64,000 bases of DNA from Sinorhizobium kostiense (GCF_017874595.1 NZ_JAGILA010000004.1:62001-126000); one strand, 5' to 3'. Numbered from the stretch's first letter, positions 16,916-26,953 are shown. The notes: generated by a model from the letters alone, not told the origin. A program made the numbers and translations.

Positions 16916-17650
16916 CTAATTCGCCGCCTGGCGGATGGCGTTCGGGCGCAGACCGTAACGCTCGAAGATCCGGTCCTGCGTGCCGTCGGCAATCAGGCGG
17001 TTGAGCTCCACCTGCATCCGCGTGACGATTTCCTCCGGCATATCCCTGTGGCAGGCAATGCCGTACTGCTTGCCTTCGAGAACGAGCGCCGGTTCGACCG
17101 GCGTGCCGCCGGCCCGCATCGTCTCGAAGGTCTTTTCCGAGGTCATCATCAGGTCGATGCGGCCGGCGAGAAGTTTCTTGAGCGTCGAGTCGAGGCTGGT
17201 GGCGTAGTCGATCCGCTCAAAGCCGTGCTCCCTCAGATAACTGGCGGAGACATCTTCGCGCTGCGTGCCGATCACGAACTGCTTTGCCTCGTCCAGCGTC
17301 TTCGGCGCGATGGCGGCATCCTTGCGACGCACCATCATCATCTGGTCGACAAGAAGTGGTTCGATCCATCGGAACTCGCCGTCCCGCTCGGCGTCGTGAC
17401 CGGTCGTGAATACGCAGTGGAAGGGCTCCTTTTCTGCTAGTGCAAAGGCCCGTGCCCAAGGCAGAACTTCGATGTCATAGGGAATAGCGACGGACTTCAT
17501 CATGAGGACGACCTGATCGACGGAGGCGCCACTCGGACCTTCGTCGCCGAGGTAATTATAGGGCCGGTATTCTTCGGTCAGGAAATGGATTGTTTCGGCG
17601 TGAGCCGTGGCAGACAGGTGGAGCAGGATCGCCAGGATCAGTTTTTTCAA
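16916..17650 (-). CDS. Periplasmic solute-binding protein (family 3) without own permease
   Basis: A 244-residue exported SBP_bac_3-type protein: signal peptide LILAILLHLSATAHA, then IHFLTEEYRPYNYL, a LPWARAFALAEKEP segment, and DSTLKKLLAGRIDLMMTSEK. It starts with TTG at 17650 behind AAAGGAGT. No permease or ATPase gene is near. It follows the GGDEF-EAL gene by 68 bp on the same strand, so it is more likely the ligand sensor of that protein than a transport component (inference). Confidence 0.82.
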   Translation of the reverse strand: MKKLILAILLHLSATAHAETIHFLTEEYRPYNYLGDEGPSGASVDQVVLMMKSVAIPYDIEVLPWARAFALAEKEPFHCVFTTGHDAERDGEFRWIEPLLVDQMMMVRRKDAAIAPKTLDEAKQFVIGTQREDVSASYLREHGFERIDYATSLDSTLKKLLAGRIDLMMTSEKTFETMRAGGTPVEPALVLEGKQYGIACHRDMPEEIVTRMQVELNRLIADGTQDRIFERYGLRPNAIRQAAN

Positions 17651-17718
17651 GCTGTGTACTCCTTTCGCCCACGCCCAAGGCCTGGGAGCGGGATGCGTTG
17701 GCGACTGCAGCCCAGAAG

Positions 17719-20085
17719 CTAGTTGGATGCGCTCGCCTTCGCCTCGGATTCGTTCTCCAGCATCGTCAGCATGCCACCGATCGGCAAGGGTCGGCTGAAG
17801 AGGTAACCCTGGCCATAATCCACGCCAAGCTTGCGCAAGAGTTGCCATTGCTCCTTCGATTCGATCCCCTCGGCGACCACCGTGCATCCCATCTGGTGCG
17901 AGATCGTGCGAATGCCCTTGATCAACATGCGGCTCTTGCGCCTGACATCCGCGGCGCTGGAACTGAGCGAGCGCGTGAAGGACTGGTCGACCTTGACGAT
18001 GTCGACGGGGAAGCGGTTCAGATAGCTGAGCGAGGAGTAGCCGGTGCCGAAATCGTCGAGCGCTATTCGGCAGCCGAATTCGTTGAGCTGCTTCAGGACC
18101 GCATGAACCTCGGGATTATCGAGCATCAGCACTGCTTCGGTGATTTCGATGACGATGCGTTGCGGCGCAATGTGATGCTTGAGCAGGAGGGCCGCGAGCT
18201 TGTGGGGAAGGGTGAGTTCGAACTGAAGCGGCGAGAAGTTGATGGCGAGATAGGTATCCTGGGTCCCGTCCAGCCTGGAAATCGTCGCGAGGTGCCCGAT
18301 CGCCCTTTCCAGCACGCGCTCGCCGATGCGGCCGATCGTGCCCGTTTCCTCGGCAATGTTGATGATCTTGCCTGGCGCAAGCAGACCTCTTTCGGGGTGG
18401 TTGAGCCGCATCAGTGCTTCGAAACCGACGATCTGGCCGTCGCCGAGATTGACGATCGGCTGCAGCCAGGCCTCGAACCAGTCCTCTTTCAAGCCAGCTT
18501 CGATGCATTGCTCGATCTCGTGGCGCTCGCGCGCAGCGTCAAGCATGCCGGTGTCGAAGATCCTGAGCCCGTTCTTGCCGTCGCGCTTGCGCGCATACAT
18601 AGCCATGTCCGCTTTCAGCAAGAGATCGGAGGCGCCGGCGGCGTGGTTGGGGTAGACCGCAATGCCGATGCTTGCGCTGACGGAGAGTTCGTTGCCGGCG
18701 ACCGGTATTGGCTCGCGCAGCGCGGCGCAGATACGCTCGCCGACTTCACTCGCCAATTCGAGAACGTCCGGCGCCCGGACGAGAATGGCGAACTCATCTC
18801 CGCCAAGTCTCGCCATCACGTCTTCATGGCCGAGAGCGCTGCCGATCCGTTCCACGGTATGGCATAGCACCGCATCGCCGGCCGCATGGCCGAAATTGTC
18901 GTTGATCCACTTGAAGCGATCGAGGTCGATGAAGATACAGGCGAGCTGCATGCCGCATTGGTCGGCGCTCACGATCGCCTCATCCAGCGCATTCTCGAAG
19001 CCCTGTCGGTTGAGCCGGCCGGTCAGGTGGTCGGTGATCGCTTGCGCGTGGTTGCGGCTTTCGGCTTGCTTCAGCGCCGTCACGTCGGTCATCACTGAGA
19101 GCGAATTCGCGTCAGCGCCGGCTTTGGTTTCGAGTATAAGCACGGTCATGAATGCGTCGTCGGCCTTGCGGAAAGGCAAGGTGATCTCGCTGATCGTCTG
19201 CCTGTCCGTTGCGTTTGCCCGTGGACGAAGGCGGTAGGCATCCTGCCAGTGCGGGTCGATGAAATCGGTGAAGTGTCGGCCGATAACCGCTGCGCGGCCA
19301 TACCCTGTCGCCCGCAGCCAATAGTCGCTGACCGCCGTCAGCCGTCCTTCGGCATCGAGCGAGAAGAGCATTGCCGGCGTCAGGTTGTATGTCTCCGTGG
19401 CACGCGCATGTGCGGCCTTCAGCTCGGATTCCTCACGCTCGAGCCGGTCCTGCATCGCGTTGAAATTGGCGGCAAGCGTGCCCATTTCGTCATGCGCCGC
19501 CCAGTCAACCCGATGACGCGAGCCGAGCTGGCGGGTCGCTGCGATCGCGGCGGTCAGCCGGGTCAGCGGGCGGATCACGGTAAGGCGGTTGCCGATCAAC
19601 GCTGCAGTGAAGACGATCGCCACGGCGACAAGCAGAATACCGAGGACTGACCACTCGTCCTTGCTGAAGCGCGAGGGGATATCGGATGCAGGTACGAATG
19701 CTTCGAGCGTGCCGACAGTCTTGGTGCCATTAACGCTGTCGTACGAAATCGGGGTTTGCAGCGGGTGGCCCGCGGTCGTATCGATCCGCTCCCTCGGGAG
19801 CTGGACCAGGACATTGCCGGCCGCGTCGCGAATGGTGACGGCACGAATATCCGTCGCCCCCATCAGCGAGCGGCCGATCCGCCCGATGCCGTCCTGGTCG
19901 AAGTCCCAGATGGGCTTGCCGAGAGCCTCGCTGCTTGCCGCCATCAAAAGTTCGACATTGTGCAGGCGCTCGCGTGCAACGCGCTCGCCGGATATGGTCA
20001 GGAAGAGTGCGAGCAACGGCGCCACGAAAACAAGCATCGCGCCGCAGATGATTGCGATAAACCGGCTTTCCACCGAGTGCATCAT
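17719..20085 (-). CDS. Membrane GGDEF-EAL c-di-GMP enzyme with periplasmic, HAMP and PAS domains
   Basis: 788 residues from ATG 20085 (GGAGC upstream; a GTG at 20169 is also in frame). Order: TM1 about 9-32, periplasmic sensor region 33-145, TM2 146-168, HAMP 169-222, PAS 232-340, GGDEF about 345-505 with intact GGDEF at 428-432, then EAL with FEALMRLNHP, VIEITEAVLM, ALDDFGTGYSS and KVDQSF. The residues just before GGDEF (GHED) lack the RxxD inhibitory site. Both synthesis and hydrolysis of c-di-GMP look possible. It sits between rplY and the SBP gene on the same strand. Confidence 0.9.
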   Translation of the reverse strand: MMHSVESRFIAIICGAMLVFVAPLLALFLTISGERVARERLHNVELLMAASSEALGKPIWDFDQDGIGRIGRSLMGATDIRAVTIRDAAGNVLVQLPRERIDTTAGHPLQTPISYDSVNGTKTVGTLEAFVPASDIPSRFSKDEWSVLGILLVAVAIVFTAALIGNRLTVIRPLTRLTAAIAATRQLGSRHRVDWAAHDEMGTLAANFNAMQDRLEREESELKAAHARATETYNLTPAMLFSLDAEGRLTAVSDYWLRATGYGRAAVIGRHFTDFIDPHWQDAYRLRPRANATDRQTISEITLPFRKADDAFMTVLILETKAGADANSLSVMTDVTALKQAESRNHAQAITDHLTGRLNRQGFENALDEAIVSADQCGMQLACIFIDLDRFKWINDNFGHAAGDAVLCHTVERIGSALGHEDVMARLGGDEFAILVRAPDVLELASEVGERICAALREPIPVAGNELSVSASIGIAVYPNHAAGASDLLLKADMAMYARKRDGKNGLRIFDTGMLDAARERHEIEQCIEAGLKEDWFEAWLQPIVNLGDGQIVGFEALMRLNHPERGLLAPGKIINIAEETGTIGRIGERVLERAIGHLATISRLDGTQDTYLAINFSPLQFELTLPHKLAALLLKHHIAPQRIVIEITEAVLMLDNPEVHAVLKQLNEFGCRIALDDFGTGYSSLSYLNRFPVDIVKVDQSFTRSLSSSAADVRRKSRMLIKGIRTISHQMGCTVVAEGIESKEQWQLLRKLGVDYGQGYLFSRPLPIGGMLTMLENESEAKASASN

Positions 20086-20243
20086 CGGATGCTCCGATCG
20101 GTGGATGTCCACACTCTGTACATTCGGATACTCTTGCACTGCCACGCCATGCTCCCCCGCGCGCAGCACATCATCAAATCCTTAAATGTTGCTGAAATTG
20201 CACGCCGCATTTCGTGCAAGCAATTGCCGTTCATCCGATGCGC

Positions 20244-20284
20244 GAAAACAAAAACCCCGCCCCCAAGACGGTGGGCAGGGTTTC
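20244..20284 (-). terminator. Rho-independent terminator of rplY
   Basis: On the minus strand AAACCCTGCCCACC pairs with GGGGGCGGGGTTT (one G-T pair) and is followed by TTTTGTTTT. It begins about 32 bp after the rplY stop and separates rplY from the GGDEF-EAL gene, which therefore probably has its own promoter or depends on read-through. Confidence 0.8.
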
Positions 20285-20315
20285 AAGAAATGGACGCTGC
20301 GAAAAAGGCTTGAGA

Positions 20316-20927
20316 TCAAGCCTCGGCTTCGCCCTCGGCGGCTTCCGCGTCGTCGGTCTCCTGGGCACGGCCGGTGATCGTCGCGATCGTGAAATCGCGG
20401 TCGCTGATAACCGGGGTTGCGCCTGCCGGAAGCTTGACGTCCGAGATATGGACCGTATCGCCGATGTTGAGGCCGGCAAGATCGACGCTCAGGAACTCCG
20501 GAATGCTGTCGGCGGAAACGTTCAGCTCGACTTCGTGGCGAACGATGTTGAGAGCGCCGCCGCGCTTCAGGCCCGGGGATTTCTCTTCGTTTTCGAAGTG
20601 AACGGGCACTTGCACCGATACCTTGCTGTCCTTCGAGACACGCAGGAAGTCGACATGCATCGTGAAGTCACGGACCGGATCCAGCTGATAGTCCTTCGGC
20701 AGGACGCGGATCTTCTCGCCGTTGACGTCGATCGTCGCGACGGTGGTCATGAAACCGCCGGCGTGGATCTTCACCGTCACGTCCTTGGTGGACAGAGCGA
20801 TGGAAAGCGGGGGCTGCTTGTCACCATAGATGACAGCGGGGATAAGACCGTTGCGGCGAAGTTCGCGGGAGGACCCCTTACCAACCCGTTCGCGCGTCTC
20901 GGCCTTGAGCTCGTAAGTCTGGCTCAT
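20316..20927 (-). CDS. rplY: 50S ribosomal protein L25, general stress (Ctc) form
   Basis: A 203-residue bL25 with the N-terminal 5S-rRNA-binding domain ([31 protein letters not shown]) and the C-terminal beta domain of the long TL5/Ctc form ([24 protein letters not shown]). The acidic tail ends [12 protein letters not shown] 20927 follows AAGGT. In many genomes it directly precedes pth; here two genes intervene. Confidence 0.96.
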   Translation of the reverse strand: MSQTYELKAETRERVGKGSSRELRRNGLIPAVIYGDKQPPLSIALSTKDVTVKIHAGGFMTTVATIDVNGEKIRVLPKDYQLDPVRDFTMHVDFLRVSKDSKVSVQVPVHFENEEKSPGLKRGGALNIVRHEVELNVSADSIPEFLSVDLAGLNIGDTVHISDVKLPAGATPVISDRDFTIATITGRAQETDDAEAAEGEAEA

Positions 20928-21092
20928 GGGTAGACCTTTCTGGTTATTTGGAGAGTTCGTCCGTCAATGGGCTAGACCCGGCGGAAAAACCTGAAGCCGC
21001 GTAGCGGCCCCATCCGCGTTGCCTCCAAGGGTGTCTGCGCGGACGCGCGGTCCATAACGGAGAACGCGCCAAAATGCAAGGCGCGGTGCGGC

Positions 21093-22274
21093 TCATCCCT
21101 TCCGCCTGGCGAAACGGGCAAGCGCGAGCATGAGGCCGCCGGCAATGAGACCCCAGAAAGCGCCCGATACGCCCGCGAAACTGATACCTGATGCCGTGAC
21201 GAGAAAGGTGATGGCGGCGGCTTCGCGCGTGTCGGCTTCCGCGAAGGCGGCCATGGCGGAGCTTGAAAAGGCGCCGATCAGCGCAAGCCCGGCAACGGCC
21301 TCGATCAGCACCGGCGGGGCAAGGCCGACAAAAGCGGTAACGACGCCGGCGATGAGGCCGAAGACGACATAGGTGATGCCGGCATTGACCGCGGACCAGT
21401 AGCGGCGGCCGCGGTCCGGATGGGAATCGGGCCCGGCGCACATGGCGGCGGTGATGGCCGCCAGGTTGACGGCGTGGCCGCCGAAGGGCGCGCTCATCAT
21501 CGAGAAAAGGCCGGTCGTCGCAAAGAGCGGCCCGGGGTTCGGGTGGAAGTCATTGACCTTCAGCACGGCGATGCCGGGAATATTCTGCGAGGCCATCGTT
21601 ACGATGAAAAGCGGCAGCGCGATGCTGACGATTGCAGCGGCATTGAAAACCGGGAAGACGAATTGCGCGCGTGGAACCAACGCCGAGGAGAGGTTGGCGA
21701 GGAAGTCCGCAGGCATGTCGACGCCGAAAGTGAGCACGAGGACGAAGGCAAGCAATGCTGCCGGCACCGCATAGAGCCTGTTGACGCTGCCGACGATCGC
21801 CCAGGCGAGGACGATCGGCAGGCCGAACAGCGGATTGAAGGCGATCGCCTTGACCGGTGCGAAGCAAAGGCCGATCAACACGCCGGCAAGCATCGCGTTG
21901 GCGAGCGCTGCGGGAATGGAGGAGACCATTCGGCCGAGCGGCTTCCAAAGCCCGGCGACGACGATGAGAAAGCCGCAGATCAGGAAGGCACCGACCGCGG
22001 CATTGAACCCGCCTTCCACGCCTCCGGAACTTGCCAGCAAAGCCGCTCCAGGCGTCGACCACGCAATGCTGACGGGAAGCCGGGTGGCGAGACTGATGAC
22101 GATCCCGCAGACGCCCAGAGAGATCGAAAGTGCCATCAGGCCGGCGGCCGCCTGCACCTCGCTTGCTCCCACGCCTGTAAGGCCGTGCAAGACGACGGCG
22201 AAGGAGCTGGCGAATCCGACAAAGGCGGTCAGCGCGCCCATGAAGAGGCTTTGAACGGAGAAATCACGAAGCAT
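21093..22274 (-). CDS. BenE family benzoate/H+ symporter-like transporter
   Basis: A 393-residue membrane protein with about 12 hydrophobic segments, including STPGAALLASSGG and FSMMSAPFGGHAVNLAAITAA, both typical of BenE (UraA/NCS2 superfamily fold). It probably imports benzoate or a related aromatic acid, but no catabolic genes are nearby, so the substrate is open. ATG 22274 is preferred; an in-frame TTG lies at 22322. It is divergent from the AcoR-like regulator. Confidence 0.85.
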   Translation of the reverse strand: MLRDFSVQSLFMGALTAFVGFASSFAVVLHGLTGVGASEVQAAAGLMALSISLGVCGIVISLATRLPVSIAWSTPGAALLASSGGVEGGFNAAVGAFLICGFLIVVAGLWKPLGRMVSSIPAALANAMLAGVLIGLCFAPVKAIAFNPLFGLPIVLAWAIVGSVNRLYAVPAALLAFVLVLTFGVDMPADFLANLSSALVPRAQFVFPVFNAAAIVSIALPLFIVTMASQNIPGIAVLKVNDFHPNPGPLFATTGLFSMMSAPFGGHAVNLAAITAAMCAGPDSHPDRGRRYWSAVNAGITYVVFGLIAGVVTAFVGLAPPVLIEAVAGLALIGAFSSSAMAAFAEADTREAAAITFLVTASGISFAGVSGAFWGLIAGGLMLALARFARRKG

Positions 22275-22495
22275 GGCGGAACCGGATGGCGCAGGCGAGT
22301 CGCGGAAATTGTGCTGGACCAAGTAGCATATCGGCCGATGTGCCGATACCGCGTGCGGCCATCCTGGCCGCGCACGACCTTCGTCTGGCTGGACCTTGCT
22401 TGCTATCGAAGGCTATAGTGCCGCCAAATGCAGCGGCACCGCACATGGGAGGTCGGGGCAATCTGCCAACCCGCGGACGCTTCAGGGAGGGAGCG

Positions 22496-23452
22496 ATGCC
22501 TGCAGCCACGGATCATTCGGAACACGTCTACAGGATCGCGCAGCAGTCGTCGGCGGCCGCGTGCTCGCCGGTTGCCGCCTCCTGGCGCCGCTGCATGACG
22601 GTTCACGGCCTGGCGCCCGAGGAGGCGCGGACACCCTGGCGTCTTTCGGACGGAGAGCTCATCGAGGCGCGCGAACGCTCCGGCGTGCTGCTCGCCGAGG
22701 CCGGCGGCGAGCTCGACCGGCTGTTTGCGATCCTCGGCAAGGCCGGATGCTGCCTGTTGCTGACCGACGACAAGGGCGTCGCGCTCGAGCGCCGCGGGTC
22801 GGGCGGCGACGATGCTGATTTTCGCGGTGTCGGACTTTGGTCCGGAACCGTGTGGAGCGAAGCGAGCGTGGGAACGAACGGCATCGGCACGGCAATCGCC
22901 GATGAGCGCCCCGTCATCATTCATCGCGACCAGCATTTCCTGAGCCGCAATATCGGTCTCAGCTGCGCGACGGCACCCATTCGCGACGAACTCGGCCGGA
23001 TCGCGGCGGCGATCGACATCTCTACCTGCCGCGATGATGCATCGGAGATGACGCTCTCGATTCTCTCACAGGCCGTGCGCGATGCCGCCGGGCGCATCGA
23101 GGCCAATCTCTTCCGGCGGGCCTTCACCGGGGCGCGGATCGTGCTCGTACCGGCCGATCGCGCCGGGCCGGCGCTGCTTGCCGTGGATCGAGACGATGTC
23201 GTCCTCGGCGCCACGCGTGCGGCCCGGCAATGGCTCGGCCTTGACGACAGGCGCATCGCCGGCGGTGTCCCCGCATCCGACCTCCTCGAAGAGCGCGCCT
23301 CGGGCGAGGGGACCGAATTTTCGGATGCCGAGCGCGCGGCTCTTCGCCGCGTACTGTCGCGCGCCAACGGCAATGTCTCGATGGCCGCCGATCTCCTAGG
23401 CATCAGCCGGGCCACACTTTATCGAAAGATGAAGCGGCTCTCGCTGAACTGA
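22496..23452 (+). CDS. AcoR-like regulator lacking the AAA+ domain (GAF-PAS-Fis HTH)
   Basis: 318 residues. The N terminus matches AcoR-type activators (SWRRCMTVHGLAPEEARTP), followed by a GAF domain with WSEASVGTNGIGTAIADERP and HFLSRNIGLSCATAPI, a short PAS-like stretch (about 215-265) and a C-terminal Fis HTH (LSRANGNVSMAADLLGIS). The sigma54-interacting AAA+ module between them is absent, so it cannot activate sigma54 polymerase in the usual way. ATG 22496 follows GGGAGGGAG. It precedes the aldehyde dehydrogenase it probably controls. Confidence 0.85.
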   Translation: MPAATDHSEHVYRIAQQSSAAACSPVAASWRRCMTVHGLAPEEARTPWRLSDGELIEARERSGVLLAEAGGELDRLFAILGKAGCCLLLTDDKGVALERRGSGGDDADFRGVGLWSGTVWSEASVGTNGIGTAIADERPVIIHRDQHFLSRNIGLSCATAPIRDELGRIAAAIDISTCRDDASEMTLSILSQAVRDAAGRIEANLFRRAFTGARIVLVPADRAGPALLAVDRDDVVLGATRAARQWLGLDDRRIAGGVPASDLLEERASGEGTEFSDAERAALRRVLSRANGNVSMAADLLGISRATLYRKMKRLSLN

Positions 23453-23471
23453 GCTGCCGACATCATCGAGA

Positions 23472-23515
23472 GATGCCCTCACCATAGCCCTCTCCCCGCC
23501 TTCGGGTAAAGGTCG
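23472..23515. repeat. REP-like element, inverted relative to 16795-16866
   Basis: ATGCCCTCACCATAGCCCTC followed by TCCCCGCCTTCGGG is a diverged, inverted relative of the element downstream of the solute-binding protein gene. It lies just after the stop of the AcoR-like regulator in the 247-bp gap before the dehydrogenase. Confidence 0.55.
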
Positions 23516-23699
23516 CGGCAGCGGAATGCGGGCGTCCTCTGACCGATGCTGCGCTGCAGCACGACTACCCCGCCCCGCTTGTCGCAATTCTGAAACAGAT
23601 GGCATTGCCGGCTTCGGCAGCCCTCTACCGTAAATCGCCGTTTGGCATCACCTTCCTTTAACAGCAATCGGAGTGCTGTCTTTTCAAAGGGAGGAAGTC

Positions 23700-25208
23700 A
23701 TGCTGCATCAGAAGATCGTCGAGAGCCCGTACAAGCACAAATACGGAAACTTCATCGGCGGCGAGTGGCGCGAGCCCGTGGCCGGCCGCTATTTCGACAA
23801 TACGACGCCGATCACCGGCGGCACGCTCTGCCAAGTCGCCCGCTCCGATGCGGCCGATATCGAACTTGCGCTCGACGCGGCGCATGCCGCCAAGGACAAA
23901 TGGGCCCGGACCTCGACGACCGAGCGCTCCAACATCCTGATGAAGATCGCGGCACGGATGGAGGACAATCTCGAGCTCCTCGCGCGCGCCGAGAGCTTCG
24001 ACAATGGCAAGCCGATCCGTGAGACGATGGCGGCGGACATTCCGCTGGCGATCGATCATTTCCGCTATTTCGCCGCCTGCATCCGCGCCCAGGAGGGCTC
24101 GATCGGCGAGATCGACCACGACACGATCGCCTACCATTTCCATGAGCCGCTCGGCGTCGTCGGTCAGATCATCCCCTGGAACTTCCCGATCCTGATGGCC
24201 GCCTGGAAACTGGCCCCGGCACTGGCCGCCGGCAATTGCGTCGTGTTGAAACCGGCCGAGCAGACGCCCGCCTCCATTCTGGTGCTCGCCGAACTCGTCG
24301 CCGACCTGTTGCCGCCCGGCGTGCTCAACATCGTCAACGGCTTCGGCCTAGAGGCCGGCAAGCCGCTGGCAACCAGTCCACGCATCGCCAAGATCGCGTT
24401 TACCGGCGAGACGACGACCGGTCGATTGATCATGCAATATGCCAGCCAGAGTCTGATCCCCGTGACCCTCGAACTCGGCGGCAAGTCGCCGAACATCTTC
24501 TTCGCCGATGTCTTGAACGAGGACGACGACTTTTTCGACAAGGCGCTCGAAGGCTTTGCCATGTTCGCGCTCAACCAGGGTGAGGTTTGCACCTGCCCAA
24601 GCCGCGCGCTGATCCAGGAAAGCATCTATGACCGCTTCATGGAGCGGGCGTTGAAGCGAGTCGAGGCGATCCGCCAGGGCAACCCGCTCGACCCGCAGAC
24701 GATGATCGGCGCGCAGGCGTCGAGCGAGCAGCTCGAGAAGATTCTCTCCTATATCGACATCGGCAAGCAGGAAGGGGCAGAGCTGCTGACGGGCGGCGAG
24801 CGTAACGCGCTCGAAGGCGAGCTTGCGGGCGGCTATTACGTCAAGCCGACCGTGTTCCGCGGCCACAACAAGATGCGCATCTTCCAGGAAGAAATCTTCG
24901 GGCCGGTCGTGTCGGTAACGACCTTCAAAACCGAAGACGAGGCGCTGGCGATCGCGAACGACACGCTTTATGGCCTCGGTGCCGGTGTCTGGAGCCGTGA
25001 CGCCAACCGCTGCTACCACTTCGGCCGCGAAATCCAGGCCGGCCGAGTCTGGACGAATTGCTACCACGCCTATCCGGCCCATGCCGCCTTCGGCGGTTAC
25101 AAACAGTCGGGTATCGGCCGCGAGACGCACAAGATGATGCTCGACCATTACCAGCAGACCAAGAACATGCTGGTGAGCTACAGCCCGAAGGCGCTCGGCT
25201 TCTTCTGA
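23700..25208 (+). CDS. Aldehyde dehydrogenase, acetaldehyde type (AcoD/ExaC-like)
   Basis: A 502-residue NAD-dependent aldehyde dehydrogenase. It shows [26 protein letters not shown] with the catalytic Glu, and the active-site loop [13 protein letters not shown] with the catalytic Cys. The CTC arrangement and the AcoR-type gene upstream point to acetaldehyde or chloroacetaldehyde oxidation to the acid. ATG 23700 follows AGGGAGGA. DUF779, a common companion of this clade, follows 101 bp downstream. Confidence 0.93.
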   Translation: MLHQKIVESPYKHKYGNFIGGEWREPVAGRYFDNTTPITGGTLCQVARSDAADIELALDAAHAAKDKWARTSTTERSNILMKIAARMEDNLELLARAESFDNGKPIRETMAADIPLAIDHFRYFAACIRAQEGSIGEIDHDTIAYHFHEPLGVVGQIIPWNFPILMAAWKLAPALAAGNCVVLKPAEQTPASILVLAELVADLLPPGVLNIVNGFGLEAGKPLATSPRIAKIAFTGETTTGRLIMQYASQSLIPVTLELGGKSPNIFFADVLNEDDDFFDKALEGFAMFALNQGEVCTCPSRALIQESIYDRFMERALKRVEAIRQGNPLDPQTMIGAQASSEQLEKILSYIDIGKQEGAELLTGGERNALEGELAGGYYVKPTVFRGHNKMRIFQEEIFGPVVSVTTFKTEDEALAIANDTLYGLGAGVWSRDANRCYHFGREIQAGRVWTNCYHAYPAHAAFGGYKQSGIGRETHKMMLDHYQQTKNMLVSYSPKALGFF

Positions 25209-25309
25209 TCCTCATTGTGGATGTCGTGATGCCGGCGACCGCCGGTGATCCTCCCGGCGGGCTCCCGATTTCCTATCGGGGGCCTGTCGGGCGTAGAGGG
25301 AGGCAGGAA

Positions 25310-25684
25310 ATGATGACGGAAACAAATGGCGAGCCGCGCGTGCTTGCGACCGACGCGGCCATCGATCTCATTCGCGAAATCCGGCGCGATCACCCGGACA
25401 TTCTCTTCCATCAGTCGGGCGGCTGCTGCGACGGCTCGTCGCCGATGTGCTACCCGGCCGACGACTACATCGTCGGCGACAATGATGTGAAACTCGGCGA
25501 AATCGATGGCGTTGCCGTCTATATCAGTGCCAGCCAGTACGAGGTCTGGAAGCACACGCAGTTGATCATCGATGTCGTGCCGGGCAGGGGCGGCATGTTC
25601 TCGCTCGACAATGGTCGCGAGAAGCGGTTCCTCACCCGCTCACGCCTCTTCGGCGGGGGCGAGGCGTGCAAGTCTCAATGCTGA
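25310..25684 (+). CDS. DUF779 protein, aldehyde dehydrogenase companion
   Basis: A 124-residue DUF779 protein: DHPDILFHQSGGCCDGSSPMC near the middle, then EVWKHTQLIIDVVPGRGGMFSL, ending in a CKSQC pair. The conserved cysteines suggest metal or redox chemistry. The family is repeatedly found next to acetaldehyde/alcohol dehydrogenases, as here; its function is not established. ATG 25310 follows GGGAGGCAGG; a second ATG follows at once. Confidence 0.88.
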   Translation: MMTETNGEPRVLATDAAIDLIREIRRDHPDILFHQSGGCCDGSSPMCYPADDYIVGDNDVKLGEIDGVAVYISASQYEVWKHTQLIIDVVPGRGGMFSLDNGREKRFLTRSRLFGGGEACKSQC

Positions 25685-25732
25685 GCGGAGACACTCCGGC
25701 CTGGAGAGGCTGTTTGGTCCCACCGGTGGTGC

Positions 25733-26953
25733 TCATTGGTCGTGGGGATCGTTGCAGACGGCAGCCGCTACGGCATGATCTGCGGGCCAGACACGTAAGC
25801 CGACGAGCAGCCCGGCTGCGGCCATGGCGGCGAGAATTGCGAAGGTGAGTGCGATGCCGACAGCCGCACCCGCCATGCCCGCCGTCAGATAGGCAACGAA
25901 CCAGCAAGCGTGGGTCAAGGCAAACTGGGCGGCAAAGAGAACCGACCGGTCCGACCTGCCTGCCGACCGCGCGACCAGTCGGCCAGCCGGGGTGAGGATC
26001 AATGCGTAACCCGCCCCAAGGCCCAACCAGAGCAGCAGGATCGTTGCATAACTGCTGACTGCGGCACCGGCCCCCAGACCGCCCGCGCAGAGACACGCGC
26101 CCGCCAGCATGATGACACGCTCTGGAAAGCGGTCGAGCAGCCTCGGTATAAGGACGGCCGCCGTCATCGATCCAGCGCCGAATACAGCGAGTGCGAGAAC
26201 TGCGGCTTCCGGCTCCAAGCCGAGTTCCGATTGGACGAGGACAACCGTGTTGACGAGCACCATGGCGCTGGCGGTGGCCGCGCAGAAGGTGAGAGCAAGG
26301 AGAGATCGCAGCATGGGAGTGACGAGGTAGAGTCGGAGACCCTTCACCGCGCGTGCGCCAACGCCGAGGCTGACAGAAGCGTTGTGCGCCGGGAGGGAGA
26401 TGGACGCGATCAGCGCCGCCGAAATTAAAAAGCCTCCGACAGCGACCAAGAAAAGCCCATCGAGCGGGACGAGGCTCAGGAGGAGGAGGGCAAGCAGGGG
26501 ACTCGCCACCGTCTCCATGTCGTAGGAGAGCTGGGTGAGTACCAACGCGCGGGTGTAGTCCTTCTCGTCGGGCAGGATGTCGGGAATGGTGGCTCGCACG
26601 GTCGGCACGAGACCGGCAGAGACTGAGTGCAGCAGTACGATCAGAACGTAGACCTGCCAGACCTCCGTGACGAATGGGAAGATGAACATCACCGCCCCGC
26701 GGGCGATTTCCAGCCCGATCAGTGCGCTGCGCCTGGAGAACCGCTCGAGCCCGGCGGTAACGAAGGGAGAAAGCCCGACCGTGGTCAGCGTCTTCAAGGC
26801 GAGCGCCATTCCGAGCACGGCACCGGCCCCGCTGCCGGCAAGTTCGAAGGCCATCAGCCCGAGCGCCACTGTAGCCAGTCCCGCGCCGACGAGCGAGGCG
26901 ACTTGTGCCAAGTAGAAGGCGCGGTAGGTCGGGTTGGAGAGGACACTGAGCAT
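25733..26953 (-). CDS. MFS transporter (exporter type)
   Basis: A 406-residue, 12-helix major facilitator protein. TM1 holds NPTYRAFYLAQVASLVGAGL, and loop 2-3 has the reduced motif GLERFSRRSAL in place of GxxxDRxGRR. Features match drug or metabolite exporters of the MFS_3/EntS-like group. It lies on the same strand 151 bp after the binding protein of a peptide/nickel-type ABC importer, so it may belong to that locus. Confidence 0.82.
   Translation of the reverse strand: MLSVLSNPTYRAFYLAQVASLVGAGLATVALGLMAFELAGSGAGAVLGMALALKTLTTVGLSPFVTAGLERFSRRSALIGLEIARGAVMFIFPFVTEVWQVYVLIVLLHSVSAGLVPTVRATIPDILPDEKDYTRALVLTQLSYDMETVASPLLALLLLSLVPLDGLFLVAVGGFLISAALIASISLPAHNASVSLGVGARAVKGLRLYLVTPMLRSLLALTFCAATASAMVLVNTVVLVQSELGLEPEAAVLALAVFGAGSMTAAVLIPRLLDRFPERVIMLAGACLCAGGLGAGAAVSSYATILLLWLGLGAGYALILTPAGRLVARSAGRSDRSVLFAAQFALTHACWFVAYLTAGMAGAAVGIALTFAILAAMAAAGLLVGLRVWPADHAVAAAVCNDPHDQ

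Noticed and set aside
21420-22418. 332-codon plus-strand frame rich in Glu, Asp, Arg and Gly
   Set aside because: Antisense of the BenE membrane protein; hydrophobic codons read backwards give such composition.
23580-23640. Sigma54 -24/-12 promoter before the aldehyde dehydrogenase
   Set aside because: TGGCATTGCC does not fit the GG-N10-GC spacing with TTGCA, and the local regulator lacks the AAA+ domain needed for sigma54.
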